This document shows, in pieces, positions 27,575 to 36,595 of a DNA stretch of 64,000 bases (position 1 is the first letter of the stretch; each line of letters begins with the position of its first letter). The translations under genes were made by a program, and so were the position numbers. The notes below the pieces were generated by a model. It was not told the DNA's origin, ran no database searches, and worked only from the letters and a program-made list of their open reading frames with translations. Source of the stretch: Tropicibacter sp. Alg240-R139 (GTDB lineage: Bacteria; Pseudomonadota; Alphaproteobacteria; Rhodobacterales; Rhodobacteraceae); NCBI RefSeq assembly GCF_900537075.1, contig NZ_UNRA01000006.1, positions 1 to 64,000 of the forward strand, written 5' to 3'.

Positions 27575-27870
27575 TCTGCATTCCTGGGAAATTTACTGGC
27601 GGCTCGGCCATTCCGAGGGGCGACTTGGCGCAGGTGGTGGTTTACATGATGTTCGCTCAGAAGACGAACAGGCTTTGACCAAGGCGCCGCGGATGGGCTT
27701 TCCGGGTTGAACTATTCCCCAGACAGAATTGACCCGCCCACGTTTCATTGCCCCGTTGAAAGGGAGATTGAAACGCGGTTCTCCTGCTTTGCCACGCTCT
27801 GCGTGTAGCGCACCGCCGATTGAAGTCTGCAAAACTTGACATCCCCGGCAGGGCGGGCCAAGGGAGCCCC
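27575..27870. other. Intergenic region before crcB, possible dispersed repeat
   Basis: About 300 bases without a convincing gene. The segment 27700-27840 reads on the minus strand as short open frames of unusual composition and gives me the impression of a sequence that recurs in Roseobacter genomes, but there is no second copy in the window to prove it. No fluoride riboswitch was recognised upstream of crcB. Confidence 0.3.
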
Positions 27871-28251
27871 ATGTTTTCTTCGGTTCTACATGTGGCGCTT
27901 GGCGGCGCGATCGGGGCGTCGCTCCGGTATTTGACGGGCGTGGGCGTGCTGCGCGCGTTTGGCCATCAGGAGTTCCCGATTGCCATTCTGACCGTAAACG
28001 TCATTGGCTCGTTCCTGATGGGGGTGTTTGTGGTAACCGCTGCGCACAAAGGGTTGACGCATCTCAACCCGCTGGTGGCGACTGGGATCATGGGTGGGTT
28101 CACGACGTTTTCAGCGTTTTCGCTGGAGGCGGTGAACTTGTATGAACGCGGCGATCTTGGGCACGCGGCGCTATATGTTGCGCTGTCGGTGGGCCTGTCG
28201 ATTGCGGCACTGATGTTAGGCCTGGTTTTGGCCAGAGGGGTATGGGCATGA
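27871..28251 (+). CDS. crcB: Fluoride channel CrcB/Fluc
   Basis: Small dimeric membrane channel exporting fluoride. 126 residues with four predicted membrane segments. Family signatures are GGAIGASLRYLTG near the N-terminus, NVIGSFLMGVF, and GIMGGFTTFSAFSLEAV, which holds the Phe-box residues lining the pore. ATG 27871 lies 4-5 bases after GGGAG. The stop overlaps the rluC start (ATGA), so the two are translated together. Confidence 0.93.
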   Translation: MFSSVLHVALGGAIGASLRYLTGVGVLRAFGHQEFPIAILTVNVIGSFLMGVFVVTAAHKGLTHLNPLVATGIMGGFTTFSAFSLEAVNLYERGDLGHAALYVALSVGLSIAALMLGLVLARGVWA

Positions 28252-29291
28252 GCGGAGTACAGATGATCACCGTGGCCGAGGGTGACGGCGACCAGCGTAT
28301 TGATCGCTGGCTGCGCCGTCTTTTTCCGCATGTGAGCCAGGGGCGCATCGAAAAGATGTGCCGCAAGGGCGAACTACGGATTGATGGCGGCAGGGTTAAG
28401 GCATCCAGCCGGGTCGAGGTTGGACAGGTTGTTCGCATCCCACCGCTGCCCGCCAGCGACCAGAGGCCGACCGAACACCGCCCCCGGATCAAGGACGCGG
28501 ATGTCCGCATGATTCAGGACTGCGTGATCTATCGCGACGATCACGTGATTGCGTTGAACAAGCCCGCCGGTCTGCCTGTTCAGGGCGGCAGCGGGCAAAC
28601 TAAGCATGTCGATGGTCTGGCCGAAGCATTGCGTTTTGACCTGGACGAAAATCCACGCCTGGTGCACCGGTTGGACAAGGATACGTCTGGTGTCCTGTTG
28701 CTGGCCCGCACACGCGAGGCAGCCAAAGGTCTGACTGCCGCCTTCCGTCATCGCAACACACACAAGATTTACTGGGCCTTGGTGGCGGGCGTTCCTACCC
28801 CCTATCTGGGAGAGATCAAGACGGGTTTGGTCAAAGCATCGGGACACGGAAAACAGGGCGAAGGCGAAAAGATGATCGCCATTGACCCTCGTGACATTGA
28901 CGACACGCCGGGGGCCAAGCGATCACACACGCTCTACGCTACGCTTTATCGTGTTGCCAGCCGCGCGTCTTGGGTGGCGATGGAGCCAATTACTGGTCGG
29001 ACCCATCAGCTGCGGGCGCATATGGCAGGTATGGGGCATCCGATCATTGGCGATGGGAAATACGGCGGCTCGGGGCAGGAAAACCTGGGCGACGGCTGGG
29101 GCGCGCAACTGGGCGGTATCATCAGTAAAAAGCTGCACCTGCATGCTCGGACGCTGAGTTTTGAGCATCCGATCACCCACAAACCGGTGACCGTGACTGC
29201 CAAATTACCTGCGCACATGAAAGACAGCTGGGACACTCTGGGGTGGACTGAGGATCTAGCTGCAGACGATCCGTTTGAGGAGCTGCGATGA
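28248..29291 (+). CDS. rluC: 23S rRNA pseudouridine synthase RluC-type
   Basis: Isomerises uridine to pseudouridine in 23S rRNA. 347 residues: N-terminal S4 RNA-binding domain (RIDRWLRRLFPHVSQGRIEK), then the catalytic domain with the aspartate in HRLDKDTSGVLLLAR and GRTHQLRAHMAGMGHPI. ATG 28248 is chosen because GAGGGG (28234-28239) is 8 bases away; the ATG at 28242 is too close. RluC and RluD are hard to separate by eye; the S4 domain and synteny favour RluC. Confidence 0.9.
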   Translation: MSGVQMITVAEGDGDQRIDRWLRRLFPHVSQGRIEKMCRKGELRIDGGRVKASSRVEVGQVVRIPPLPASDQRPTEHRPRIKDADVRMIQDCVIYRDDHVIALNKPAGLPVQGGSGQTKHVDGLAEALRFDLDENPRLVHRLDKDTSGVLLLARTREAAKGLTAAFRHRNTHKIYWALVAGVPTPYLGEIKTGLVKASGHGKQGEGEKMIAIDPRDIDDTPGAKRSHTLYATLYRVASRASWVAMEPITGRTHQLRAHMAGMGHPIIGDGKYGGSGQENLGDGWGAQLGGIISKKLHLHARTLSFEHPITHKPVTVTAKLPAHMKDSWDTLGWTEDLAADDPFEELR

Positions 29292-29959
29292 CCGCTGATC
29301 TGCGGCTGATCCTCTTTGATGTGGACGGTACTTTGGTTGACAGTCAGGCGGCCATTGTCAGGTCGATGACAGCGGCCTTTGACTCGCTTGGTTTAACTGT
29401 ACCTCAACGGCGGTCGATCTTGTCCATCGTTGGTCTGTCTCTGCCGCAAGCGATGGTGCGTTTGGCACCTAAGCAGAACAGCAGCGTTCAGGCGCAGTTG
29501 GTGCAAGGGTACAAAGACAGTTATCGCGATCAGCGGTTGGCGCAGGGGGCGGCGCATTCGCCGCTTTATCCTGGCGCGATGGAGATGCTCGACGTACTGC
29601 ATGCCGTTCCTGAGAACCTGTTGGGCGTTGCCACCGGGAAGTCCAAGCGTGGCCTTGATGGTTTGATTGAGGCGCACGGAATGGAGAAATTGTTCGTGAC
29701 CCAACAAGTTGCCGATTTCCATCCATCGAAACCGCATCCGTCGATGATCCATGCAGCCATGGATGAGGCAGGGGTAGAGCCTGCGAATTGCGTAATGATC
29801 GGCGACACCAGCTTTGACATGGACATGGCCGCTGCTGCTGGCGTTACCGGGGTCGGGGTGAGCTGGGGCTATCACAGTGAGTCCGAGCTGACCGCTGCAC
29901 ATACCATCATTGATACATTCGACCAATTGCCCGAAGCATTGGCGCAGATCTGGACCTGA
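29288..29959 (+). CDS. HAD-superfamily hydrolase (phosphoglycolate phosphatase-like)
   Basis: 223 residues with HAD motif I LFDVDGTLVDS (8-18), motif II in GVATGKSK, motif III lysine in HPSKPHP and motif IV in IGDTSFDMDMA. The cap is helical, as in Gph/PgmB phosphatases. Start overlaps the end of rluC by four bases, and the ATP12 gene follows after three bases, so rluC-HAD-ATP12 form one unit. Substrate not determined. Confidence 0.88.
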   Translation: MTADLRLILFDVDGTLVDSQAAIVRSMTAAFDSLGLTVPQRRSILSIVGLSLPQAMVRLAPKQNSSVQAQLVQGYKDSYRDQRLAQGAAHSPLYPGAMEMLDVLHAVPENLLGVATGKSKRGLDGLIEAHGMEKLFVTQQVADFHPSKPHPSMIHAAMDEAGVEPANCVMIGDTSFDMDMAAAAGVTGVGVSWGYHSESELTAAHTIIDTFDQLPEALAQIWT

Positions 29960-29962
29960 GAT

Positions 29963-30670
29963 ATGAGTGAGTGCAAGCCAAAACGTTTTTGGAAGGACAG
30001 CACGGTTGTTGAGGTTGATGGTGGGTTTACCGTTGAGCTGGACGGACGAAGGGTAAAGACGCCGGCCAAGGCTGGCCTACTTGTTCCGACGCTGGAGATG
30101 GCGCAGGCCATCGCGAGGGAATGGGATGCGCAAGTGGACGCGGTTGATCCTGCCACCATGCCATTCACCAGATCGGCAAACGCCGCCGTCGACAAAGTCC
30201 GCATTCAACACGCTGAGGTTGCCGATATGCTGGCGGCGTACGGCGATTCGGACTTGTTGTGTTACCGTGCTTCACATCCGCAGGAATTGGTTCTGCGCCA
30301 GGACCAACTGTGGTCTCCAGCGCTGGATTGGGCCGCTGAAACCTTGGGTGCGCGACTCAAACCCGTTTCCGGGGTGGTGCATGAACCACAATCTCGTGAA
30401 GTGCTTAGCGCCCTGTCGGTACAGGTCCACGCACTCGGGCCATTTCACCTGGCTGCTTTCCATGATTTGGTCGGCCTGTCGGGCTCTTTGATCTTGGGGT
30501 TTGCAGCCGCCAGAAATTGGCGTGAAGCGGACGAGATATGGCGGATTTCGCGATTGGACGAACTGTGGCAAGAGGAGCAATGGGGTGTTGACGAAGAAGC
30601 AACCGAACAAGCAGAGATAAAGCGCCAGTCGTTTTTACACGCTAAACGGTTCTTTGATGTCTCGGGTTGA
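29963..30670 (+). CDS. ATP12-family F1-ATPase assembly chaperone
   Basis: Binds the alpha subunit of F1-ATPase during assembly in mitochondria and, presumably, in alphaproteobacteria. 235 residues, family sequences KRFWKDSTVVEVDGGFTVEL, GRRVKTPAKAGLLVPT and AREWDAQ near the N-terminus and LVGLSGSLILGFA in the C-terminal half. Last gene of the crcB-rluC-HAD-ATP12 operon. Confidence 0.9.
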   Translation: MSECKPKRFWKDSTVVEVDGGFTVELDGRRVKTPAKAGLLVPTLEMAQAIAREWDAQVDAVDPATMPFTRSANAAVDKVRIQHAEVADMLAAYGDSDLLCYRASHPQELVLRQDQLWSPALDWAAETLGARLKPVSGVVHEPQSREVLSALSVQVHALGPFHLAAFHDLVGLSGSLILGFAAARNWREADEIWRISRLDELWQEEQWGVDEEATEQAEIKRQSFLHAKRFFDVSG

Positions 30671-30881
30671 TCCTTCGCATAACGCCCGAATTGGATGACG
30701 CAGGGTAAGCAATAGCTGTCAGATCATTGATTTCTATGATCCCACCCTTGACGTTTCGTGATGATTGCGCCCAAACTTGGCCCCACTAAAGGGGAGATCC
30801 CTTTTTGGTAAACGTTCCGGCAGAAAACTCATGCCGGTCGAACCGCCTCACAAAGGGGTGGAAAATCAGGAAGAGGTAAAA

Positions 30882-31898
30882 ATGAAAAAAACAGTATTTT
30901 TGGGCGCGTTCACCGTCGCCGGCCTGGCAGCAGTCGCTGCTTCAGCAGGCACGATGGATGACGTCAAGGCACGCGGCAAACTGAACTGTGGCGTAACCAC
31001 AGGTCTGGTTGGCTTTGCGGCGCCGGATGCTAATGGGGAATGGAAAGGTTTTGACGTGGCTGTGTGCCGCGCCGTTGCGGCTGCTGTTCTGGGTGATGCC
31101 AGCGCAGTTGAATTCGTACCAACAACCGGTAAGACGCGCTTCACCGCGCTGGCTTCGGGTGAGATCGACATGCTGGCTCGTAACACCACATGGACCTTCT
31201 CGCGCGACGTTGATCTGAAGTTCGAATTCACCGGCGTGAACTACTACGACGGTCAGGGCTTCATGGTTCCCAAGGATCTGGGCGTTTCGTCGGCCAAGGA
31301 ACTGGACGGCGCGACCGTCTGTATCCAGACCGGCACCACGACCGAGCTGAACCTGGCGGACTTCTTCCGCTCGAACAACATCAGCTACGAGCCGGTTCCG
31401 ATTGAAACCAACGCTGAAGCGCAGCAGCAGTACCTTGCTGGCGCATGTGACGTTTACACCACCGACGCTTCGGGTCTGGCTGCAACACGCGCCACCTTCG
31501 AGAACCCCGGTGATCACGTCCTGCTGCCCGAGATCATCTCGAAAGAGCCTCTGGGTCCGCTGGTTCGTCACGGCGACCACGAGTGGGGCGACGTTGTTCG
31601 CTGGACTCTGAACGCGCTGATCTCAGCCGAAGAGCTGGGTATCACTTCGGCGAACATCGGTGAGATGTCAGCCGGCACCAACAACCCGGAAATCAACCGT
31701 ATCCTGGGCACCGAAGGTACCCTGGGCGAGATGCTGGGTCTGGACGCTGAATGGTCCAAGCGCGCCGTCGCAGCTGGTGGCAACTATGGTGAGATCTTTG
31801 CTCAGAACATCGGTGAAGAAACTCCGATCGGTCTGGCACGTGGCCTGAACGCTCAGTGGACCGAAGGCGGCCTGCTGTACTCGCCGCCGTTCCGCTAA
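30882..31898 (+). CDS. bztA: General L-amino acid ABC transporter, periplasmic binding protein (BztA/AapJ)
   Basis: Captures glutamate, glutamine, aspartate and asparagine in the periplasm. 338 residues from ATG 30882 behind GGAAGAGG; signal peptide to about residue 22 (AVAASAG). Mature sequence begins with DDVKARGKLNCGVTTGLVGF, a hallmark of BztA/AapJ, and contains GFDVAVCRAVAAAVLG. Codon use is strongly biased, as for an abundant protein. First gene of bztABCD. Confidence 0.93.
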   Translation: MKKTVFLGAFTVAGLAAVAASAGTMDDVKARGKLNCGVTTGLVGFAAPDANGEWKGFDVAVCRAVAAAVLGDASAVEFVPTTGKTRFTALASGEIDMLARNTTWTFSRDVDLKFEFTGVNYYDGQGFMVPKDLGVSSAKELDGATVCIQTGTTTELNLADFFRSNNISYEPVPIETNAEAQQQYLAGACDVYTTDASGLAATRATFENPGDHVLLPEIISKEPLGPLVRHGDHEWGDVVRWTLNALISAEELGITSANIGEMSAGTNNPEINRILGTEGTLGEMLGLDAEWSKRAVAAGGNYGEIFAQNIGEETPIGLARGLNAQWTEGGLLYSPPFR

Positions 31899-31912
31899 GA
31901 CGCAAACCGGAA

Positions 31913-31937
31913 AGGGCGCGAGAAATTCTCGCGCCCT
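31913..31937 (+). promoter_or_regulatory. Intercistronic hairpin after bztA
   Basis: A perfect 10-bp stem (31913-31922 with 31928-31937), AAATT loop, followed by CTTCGTAT rather than a T run. Such hairpins after binding-protein genes protect the upstream mRNA and attenuate the permease genes, which would give more BztA than BztBCD. Confidence 0.7.
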
Positions 31938-32029
31938 CTTCGTATCTACTATAACGCTGCGGGCTGTTGCGGAGCGGGGTCAACCCCGTCGGGACCAACG
32001 GCAACCGCAAGCCACGGGGATCCCACAAC

Positions 32030-33262
32030 ATGTCAACTTTGACCGACCCACCAAATGCTGGTTTTCGGTTGTCCATGCTTTTCAACGATACAAGGTATCG
32101 TTCACTGACATTCCAGGTGATTGCGGCCATCGTTCTGGCCCTTTGCATCTGGTATCTGGGCAACAACCTAATCCAGAATCTGCGCGCCGCAGGTCTGAAC
32201 ATTTCCTACAGTTTCCTCGGCGATCCTGCCGGATATGACATCAATCAGCGACTGATCGATTACAACAGCCAGTCATCGCATGCGCGCGCTGCGCTTGTTG
32301 GTGTTCTCAACACGCTTTTAGTGGCTTTCTTGGCCTGTATCACTGCGACCGTCTTTGGTGTGGTTGCGGGCGTGTTACGCCTGTCCAACAACTGGCTCGT
32401 TTCCAAATTGATGGCCGTTTATGTCGAGATCTTCCGGAATATTCCGATTCTGATCTGGATCATCATCATCTTCACTATCATGACTGCAGTAATGCCTGGG
32501 CCACGTGCCTTCCGGGGTGACGATGCAACGTCCAGCATGGTTTTGGATCTCTTTGCCTTCACCAATCGGGGTGTCTATATACCGATGCCGTGGTTTGAAA
32601 GCGGTCTGTTTGCTTCGACTGCGATGAATTGGGTGCTTGTTCTGGCTGGATTCTTGCTGTCGTGGTTTGTTTCGGGTCGTGTCACAACTTGGGCCAATCA
32701 CAAACAGGAAGAGACCGGGGAACGCCCAAAGACGCTGCTGCTCAAGCTGGCGATCTGGTTTGTGCCTTTCGCCATCTTGATGCTCATCATGGGCCTGACG
32801 TGGGAGGTGCCCGCTCTCAAGGGCTTTAACTTCAAAGGTGGCATCAAGATCGGCGGACCATTGATCGCACTGTGGTTTGCTTTGTCGATCTACACTGGCG
32901 CTTTCATCGCGGAAAACGTGCGTGCAGGTATTCAGGCGATCTCGAAAGGTCAGACCGAAGCGGCAGCAGCCTTGGGCTTGCGTCAGGGACGCATCATGAA
33001 CCTTGTTGTTCTGCCTCAAGCTCTCCGGGTGATCATCCCGCCGCTGATTTCGCAGTACCTGAACATCACCAAGAACTCGTCGCTGGCGATTGCGGTGGGT
33101 TACGCGGACATCACGGCGACCTTGGGTGGCATCACACTGAACCAGACGGGGCGGGCGATTGAATGCGTCCTGCTGTTGATGTTGTTCTATCTCACAGCGT
33201 CGTTGACGATCTCGACGGTGATGAACATCTACAACTCTTCCGTCAAGCTGAAGGAGCGCTGA
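32030..33262 (+). CDS. bztB: General L-amino acid ABC transporter permease BztB/AapQ
   Basis: Inner-membrane permease subunit. From ATG 32030 it has 410 residues with about eight membrane segments and a large periplasmic loop typical of BztB. The ABC permease EAA loop is seen as GQTEAAAALGLRQGRIMNLV. The preceding frame to 31967 is open but GTG/ATG choices there lack a better ribosome site. Confidence 0.92.
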   Translation: MSTLTDPPNAGFRLSMLFNDTRYRSLTFQVIAAIVLALCIWYLGNNLIQNLRAAGLNISYSFLGDPAGYDINQRLIDYNSQSSHARAALVGVLNTLLVAFLACITATVFGVVAGVLRLSNNWLVSKLMAVYVEIFRNIPILIWIIIIFTIMTAVMPGPRAFRGDDATSSMVLDLFAFTNRGVYIPMPWFESGLFASTAMNWVLVLAGFLLSWFVSGRVTTWANHKQEETGERPKTLLLKLAIWFVPFAILMLIMGLTWEVPALKGFNFKGGIKIGGPLIALWFALSIYTGAFIAENVRAGIQAISKGQTEAAAALGLRQGRIMNLVVLPQALRVIIPPLISQYLNITKNSSLAIAVGYADITATLGGITLNQTGRAIECVLLLMLFYLTASLTISTVMNIYNSSVKLKER

Positions 33263-33265
33263 GCC

Positions 33266-34564
33266 ATGGCTGATCAAACAACCAACTCTGTTGCTTTTGT
33301 AGCTGACGGGAACATACCTGAATCTCCGCCACCGGCGAATGAAACGGGTGTGGTCAAGTGGCTGCGGGATAATCTGTTTTCCGGCGTTACAAATTCGATC
33401 CTGACGATCCTGGCATTGGTCCTGATCTATCTGCTGCTGAAAAATACTCTTCCGTGGATTTTGAACGGGGTCTGGAACGCGAACTCCCTGGCCGAGTGTC
33501 GTGAGATTCTGGCTGGTAGAACGGGGGCCTGTTTTGCGGTTCTGACCGAGCGTTGGCCGCAGTTGATCTATGGGTTCAAATATCCCGTGGACGCCTATTG
33601 GCGACCAAATGTTGCCTTTGTGCTGATGCTGATTGCATTGGCTCCGGTGCTGTTCTTTGATCTACCGCGTAAGCTGTTGATCATTACCGCAGTGTACCCG
33701 TTTGTGGCATTCTGGCTGATCTGGGGGGGCACCATCCTTGTGCCAGTGGTTGCTTTGCTTGGTTGCGTTGCTGGTGGCTTTGTCTTCCAGAAGGCAGGCA
33801 AGAACAGCTTTGCGGCCGGCTTCTTTGGGGCCATCGTGGCCGCGCTGGTCGTCTGGCAAGCGGGTGGTTGGCTTATCCCCGAAGGGGCGTCAGAAAACGC
33901 TTGGCTTACGGCTGTTCCAAGTCGTGATCTGGGGGGCTATATGCTCAACATGATGCTGGGCTTGACCTGTGTGTCGCTGTCTTTGCCTTTGGGCATTGCA
34001 TTGGCCCTGGGGCGTCAGTCGCGCATGCCACTGATCAAATGGATCAGCGTTGTTTTCATCGAGTTTGTCCGTGGTGTTCCGCTGATTACGTTGCTGTTCG
34101 TCGCGTCGGTGATGCTGGCCTACTTCTTTCCGCCAGAAAGCACGGTCGATCTGTTTCTGCGCGTGGTGATCATGATCACCATGTTCTCGTCCGCCTATAT
34201 CGCCGAGGTGATCCGGGGTGGTCTCGCGGCTTTGCCCCGTGGGCAATATGAGGCCGCAGACAGCCTTGGTCTGGATTATCCGCAGGCCATGCGACTGATC
34301 ATCCTGCCGCAGGCAATGAAGATTTCGATCCCGGGCATCGTGAACGTAGCAGTGGGGCTGTTCAAGGACACCACACTGGTTTCGGTCATTTCGATGTTCG
34401 ATCTGGTCGGCATGATCCGTGGCCCCATCCTGGCGTCTACCGAATGGAACGGCGTCTATTGGGAGCTTTGGGGCTTTGCTGCACTGGTCTTCTTCGTCGT
34501 CTGTTACGGCATTTCTCAATACTCACAGTGGCTCGAGCGTCGCCTCGCCACCGACCACCATTAA
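33266..34564 (+). CDS. bztC: General L-amino acid ABC transporter permease BztC/AapM
   Basis: Second permease subunit, 432 residues, several membrane segments and an EAA loop (RGQYEAADSLGLDYPQAMRL). Two cysteines in the periplasmic loop (AECREILAGRTGACFAVL) are seen in this subfamily. Starts three bases after bztB, with GGAG upstream. Confidence 0.92.
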   Translation: MADQTTNSVAFVADGNIPESPPPANETGVVKWLRDNLFSGVTNSILTILALVLIYLLLKNTLPWILNGVWNANSLAECREILAGRTGACFAVLTERWPQLIYGFKYPVDAYWRPNVAFVLMLIALAPVLFFDLPRKLLIITAVYPFVAFWLIWGGTILVPVVALLGCVAGGFVFQKAGKNSFAAGFFGAIVAALVVWQAGGWLIPEGASENAWLTAVPSRDLGGYMLNMMLGLTCVSLSLPLGIALALGRQSRMPLIKWISVVFIEFVRGVPLITLLFVASVMLAYFFPPESTVDLFLRVVIMITMFSSAYIAEVIRGGLAALPRGQYEAADSLGLDYPQAMRLIILPQAMKISIPGIVNVAVGLFKDTTLVSVISMFDLVGMIRGPILASTEWNGVYWELWGFAALVFFVVCYGISQYSQWLERRLATDHH

Positions 34565-34576
34565 GGAGTTCAAACT

Positions 34577-35368
34577 ATGTCTGAACTTATGTCTGACCGC
34601 GCGATTGATCGTTCGAAAATGCAGGTGAGCGACGAGGTCGCCATCGAGATCAACAACATGAACAAGTGGTACGGGTCCTTTCACGTACTGCGCGACATCA
34701 ATCTGACCGTAAACCAGGGCGAGCGGATTGTTATCGCGGGCCCGTCGGGCTCGGGTAAGTCCACGCTGATCCGCTGCCTGAACGCTCTTGAAGAACATCA
34801 GCAAGGCAAGATCGTGGTGGATGGCACCGAACTGTCGAATGATCTGAAGAACATCGACAAGATCCGGTCCGAAGTTGGGATGGTGTTCCAGCACTTTAAC
34901 CTGTTCCCGCATCTGACGATCCTGGAAAACTGCACGCTGGCCCCGATTTGGGTGCGCAAAACGCCCAAGAAAGAAGCCGAAGAGCGCGCGATGCACTTCC
35001 TGGAAAAGGTCAAGATCCCCGAGCAGGCCGACAAGTATCCCGGCATGCTTTCAGGTGGTCAGCAGCAGCGAGTGGCGATTGCCCGCTCGCTTTGCATGAT
35101 GCCGCGGATCATGTTGTTCGATGAACCAACGTCGGCGCTGGACCCCGAGATGATCAAAGAGGTGCTCGACACCATGATCGAGCTCGCCGAAGAGGGCATG
35201 ACCATGCTCTGTGTGACCCACGAGATGGGTTTTGCCCGTCAGGTTGCGAACCGCGTGATCTTTATGGATGCAGGTCAAATCGTGGAACAGAACGAACCCG
35301 AAGAGTTCTTCAACAACCCGCAATCTGATCGGACCAAGCTGTTCCTCAGCCAGATTCTGGGTCACTGA
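34577..35368 (+). CDS. bztD: General L-amino acid ABC transporter ATPase BztD/AapP
   Basis: ATP-hydrolysing subunit, 263 residues. Walker [10 protein letters not shown], signature [15 protein letters not shown], Walker [13 protein letters not shown] and the switch histidine in VTHEMGFA are all intact. TAAGGAG precedes the ATG. Closes the bzt operon ahead of a terminator. Confidence 0.95.
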   Translation: MSELMSDRAIDRSKMQVSDEVAIEINNMNKWYGSFHVLRDINLTVNQGERIVIAGPSGSGKSTLIRCLNALEEHQQGKIVVDGTELSNDLKNIDKIRSEVGMVFQHFNLFPHLTILENCTLAPIWVRKTPKKEAEERAMHFLEKVKIPEQADKYPGMLSGGQQQRVAIARSLCMMPRIMLFDEPTSALDPEMIKEVLDTMIELAEEGMTMLCVTHEMGFARQVANRVIFMDAGQIVEQNEPEEFFNNPQSDRTKLFLSQILGH

Positions 35369-35390
35369 GGCCGGGACATTTAGATTTCTA

Positions 35391-35420
35391 AAAGGGCGGG
35401 GACTTCCCCGCCCTTTTTCA
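35391..35420. terminator. Terminator shared by bztD and sixA
   Basis: A 12-bp stem (35391-35402 with 35405-35416; a realistic loop would open two pairs) with A tract on one side and T tract on the other. It lies between two convergent genes and can act on both strands. Confidence 0.88.
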
Positions 35421-35915
35421 TTCCAGCAACTGCCTCGGCGTGATGAAGTCCAGTACCAACCCGCTGTGTCGATCAACTTCGTCCCATTTGGCGGTATCGA
35501 AAGTCATGACCGTGGTGGCGCATGTTGGGTATTCATGGAACCGCTCAGCCTCGGGCCGGGCTTTAACAATCTGACGCGCAAATTCCGCCATTCCGGGATT
35601 GTGTCCCAACAGCAGTACAGTTTGCCCGGTGGCGTGGTTCAACTCGTTTAGGATATGTTGGGCGGATGCGTGATACAGATCGTCAGTAAAGGTCGTTGTG
35701 CGTGCGGTCAGGGCCATGCGTTGATAGGTTTCGCGGGTGCGATGCGACGAAGAGCTGAGAACCTGATCTGGCAGCACACCTTTCTTTTTGAGCCAGATTC
35801 CGACGGCCTCGGCCGAGGCGCGGCCACGTTTGTTTAGAGGGCGGGCGTGATCGGGCAGGCCGGGGTCACCCCAGCTGGACTTTGCATGCCGCGTCAGGAT
35901 CAGGGTTAAGGTCAT
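35418..35915 (-). CDS. SixA-type phosphohistidine phosphatase
   Basis: Histidine-phosphatase-superfamily protein of 165 residues. The catalytic RHxK motif is at the N-terminus (ILTRHAKSSWGD, His10) and the second His lies in LLLGHNPGMAEFA. SixA dephosphorylates phosphohistidine on HPt domains or the nitrogen PTS in enterobacteria; the target here is unknown. Its ATG overlaps the stop of the ferredoxin-like gene. Confidence 0.85.
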   Translation of the reverse strand: MTLTLILTRHAKSSWGDPGLPDHARPLNKRGRASAEAVGIWLKKKGVLPDQVLSSSSHRTRETYQRMALTARTTTFTDDLYHASAQHILNELNHATGQTVLLLGHNPGMAEFARQIVKARPEAERFHEYPTCATTVMTFDTAKWDEVDRHSGLVLDFITPRQLLE

Positions 35916-36595
35916 GATGGGTGAAACGCTCTCATGTGATGTGCGGTTTGTGTCCGACCACGCTCGGCACCGTCACTGATTGGGCAGGCCAACCGCGTTG
36001 CGCACCCTTCAGTCAGGCAACTTTGCCCGGATTTAGTGTTTAGATAGCTGTGGCAGCTGTCGACGTCATAGAACGCGTGGGCATTCAATGCCTCAACCGG
36101 GCAAGCGGTGGCGCAAGGGGCCGGGCAGTCAGTGCAAGGGGAAACGCCCGAGGGGGTGGTAACGTCGAATTCCTGCTCAAAATGTAACGCACCTCGTAGT
36201 GAGATCAGCATGCCGACACTGTCATGTACCAAGGCGCCTACCGGGCTGGTGAACGTGCGGCCCGATTTGAGGGCCCAGTCGATGAAAGGAGTATAGGGCG
36301 GGCCGCCAAAGGGGAAGTAGGCGGTCGCGGTCAGATCCTGCGCAAGACCTTCGACTACTCGGGTTGACCATCTGTCGATCGGGTGAGGCTGCTTGTCAGC
36401 CCATTCAGGCGAGGTTTCAAAAACGTCCCAGAACGCGGCTGCTGTTCCGAGCAGGATCAGTGTTCCACCTTCTAGTTGCTTTGCGTCGCTCTCGCGCGGG
36501 TGTTGTGCGCCCATGACGATCAGGCCCGCATCCTGCGTTGCGACGTCAACTTGCGCATAGGTCACTTGCGCTGAAACGGGAGCATCAGGCTCCAT
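35912..36595 (-). CDS. Ferredoxin-like protein of the QueG-related type
   Basis: About 227 residues if started at ATG 36595, which lies inside the end of the desaturase-like gene; a start at 36625 with GGTGGGA upstream is possible too. The C-terminal third is cysteine-rich: CTDCPAPCATACPVEAL, followed by CHSYL, SCLTEGC and ACP, which could hold one or two [4Fe-4S] clusters. PFGGPPYTPFIDWALKSGR recalls epoxyqueuosine-reductase-like proteins, but the catalytic B12 region of QueG is not obvious. Role unknown. Confidence 0.75.
   Translation of the reverse strand: MEPDAPVSAQVTYAQVDVATQDAGLIVMGAQHPRESDAKQLEGGTLILLGTAAAFWDVFETSPEWADKQPHPIDRWSTRVVEGLAQDLTATAYFPFGGPPYTPFIDWALKSGRTFTSPVGALVHDSVGMLISLRGALHFEQEFDVTTPSGVSPCTDCPAPCATACPVEALNAHAFYDVDSCHSYLNTKSGQSCLTEGCATRLACPISDGAERGRTQTAHHMRAFHPS

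Noticed and set aside
27820-27870. Longer start for crcB at 27820
   Set aside because: The added residues are not membrane-like and the family starts at MFSSVLHVALGG, with GGGAG just upstream of ATG 27871.
27575-27870. Fluoride riboswitch upstream of crcB
   Set aside because: No segment matching the crcB motif core could be identified by eye.
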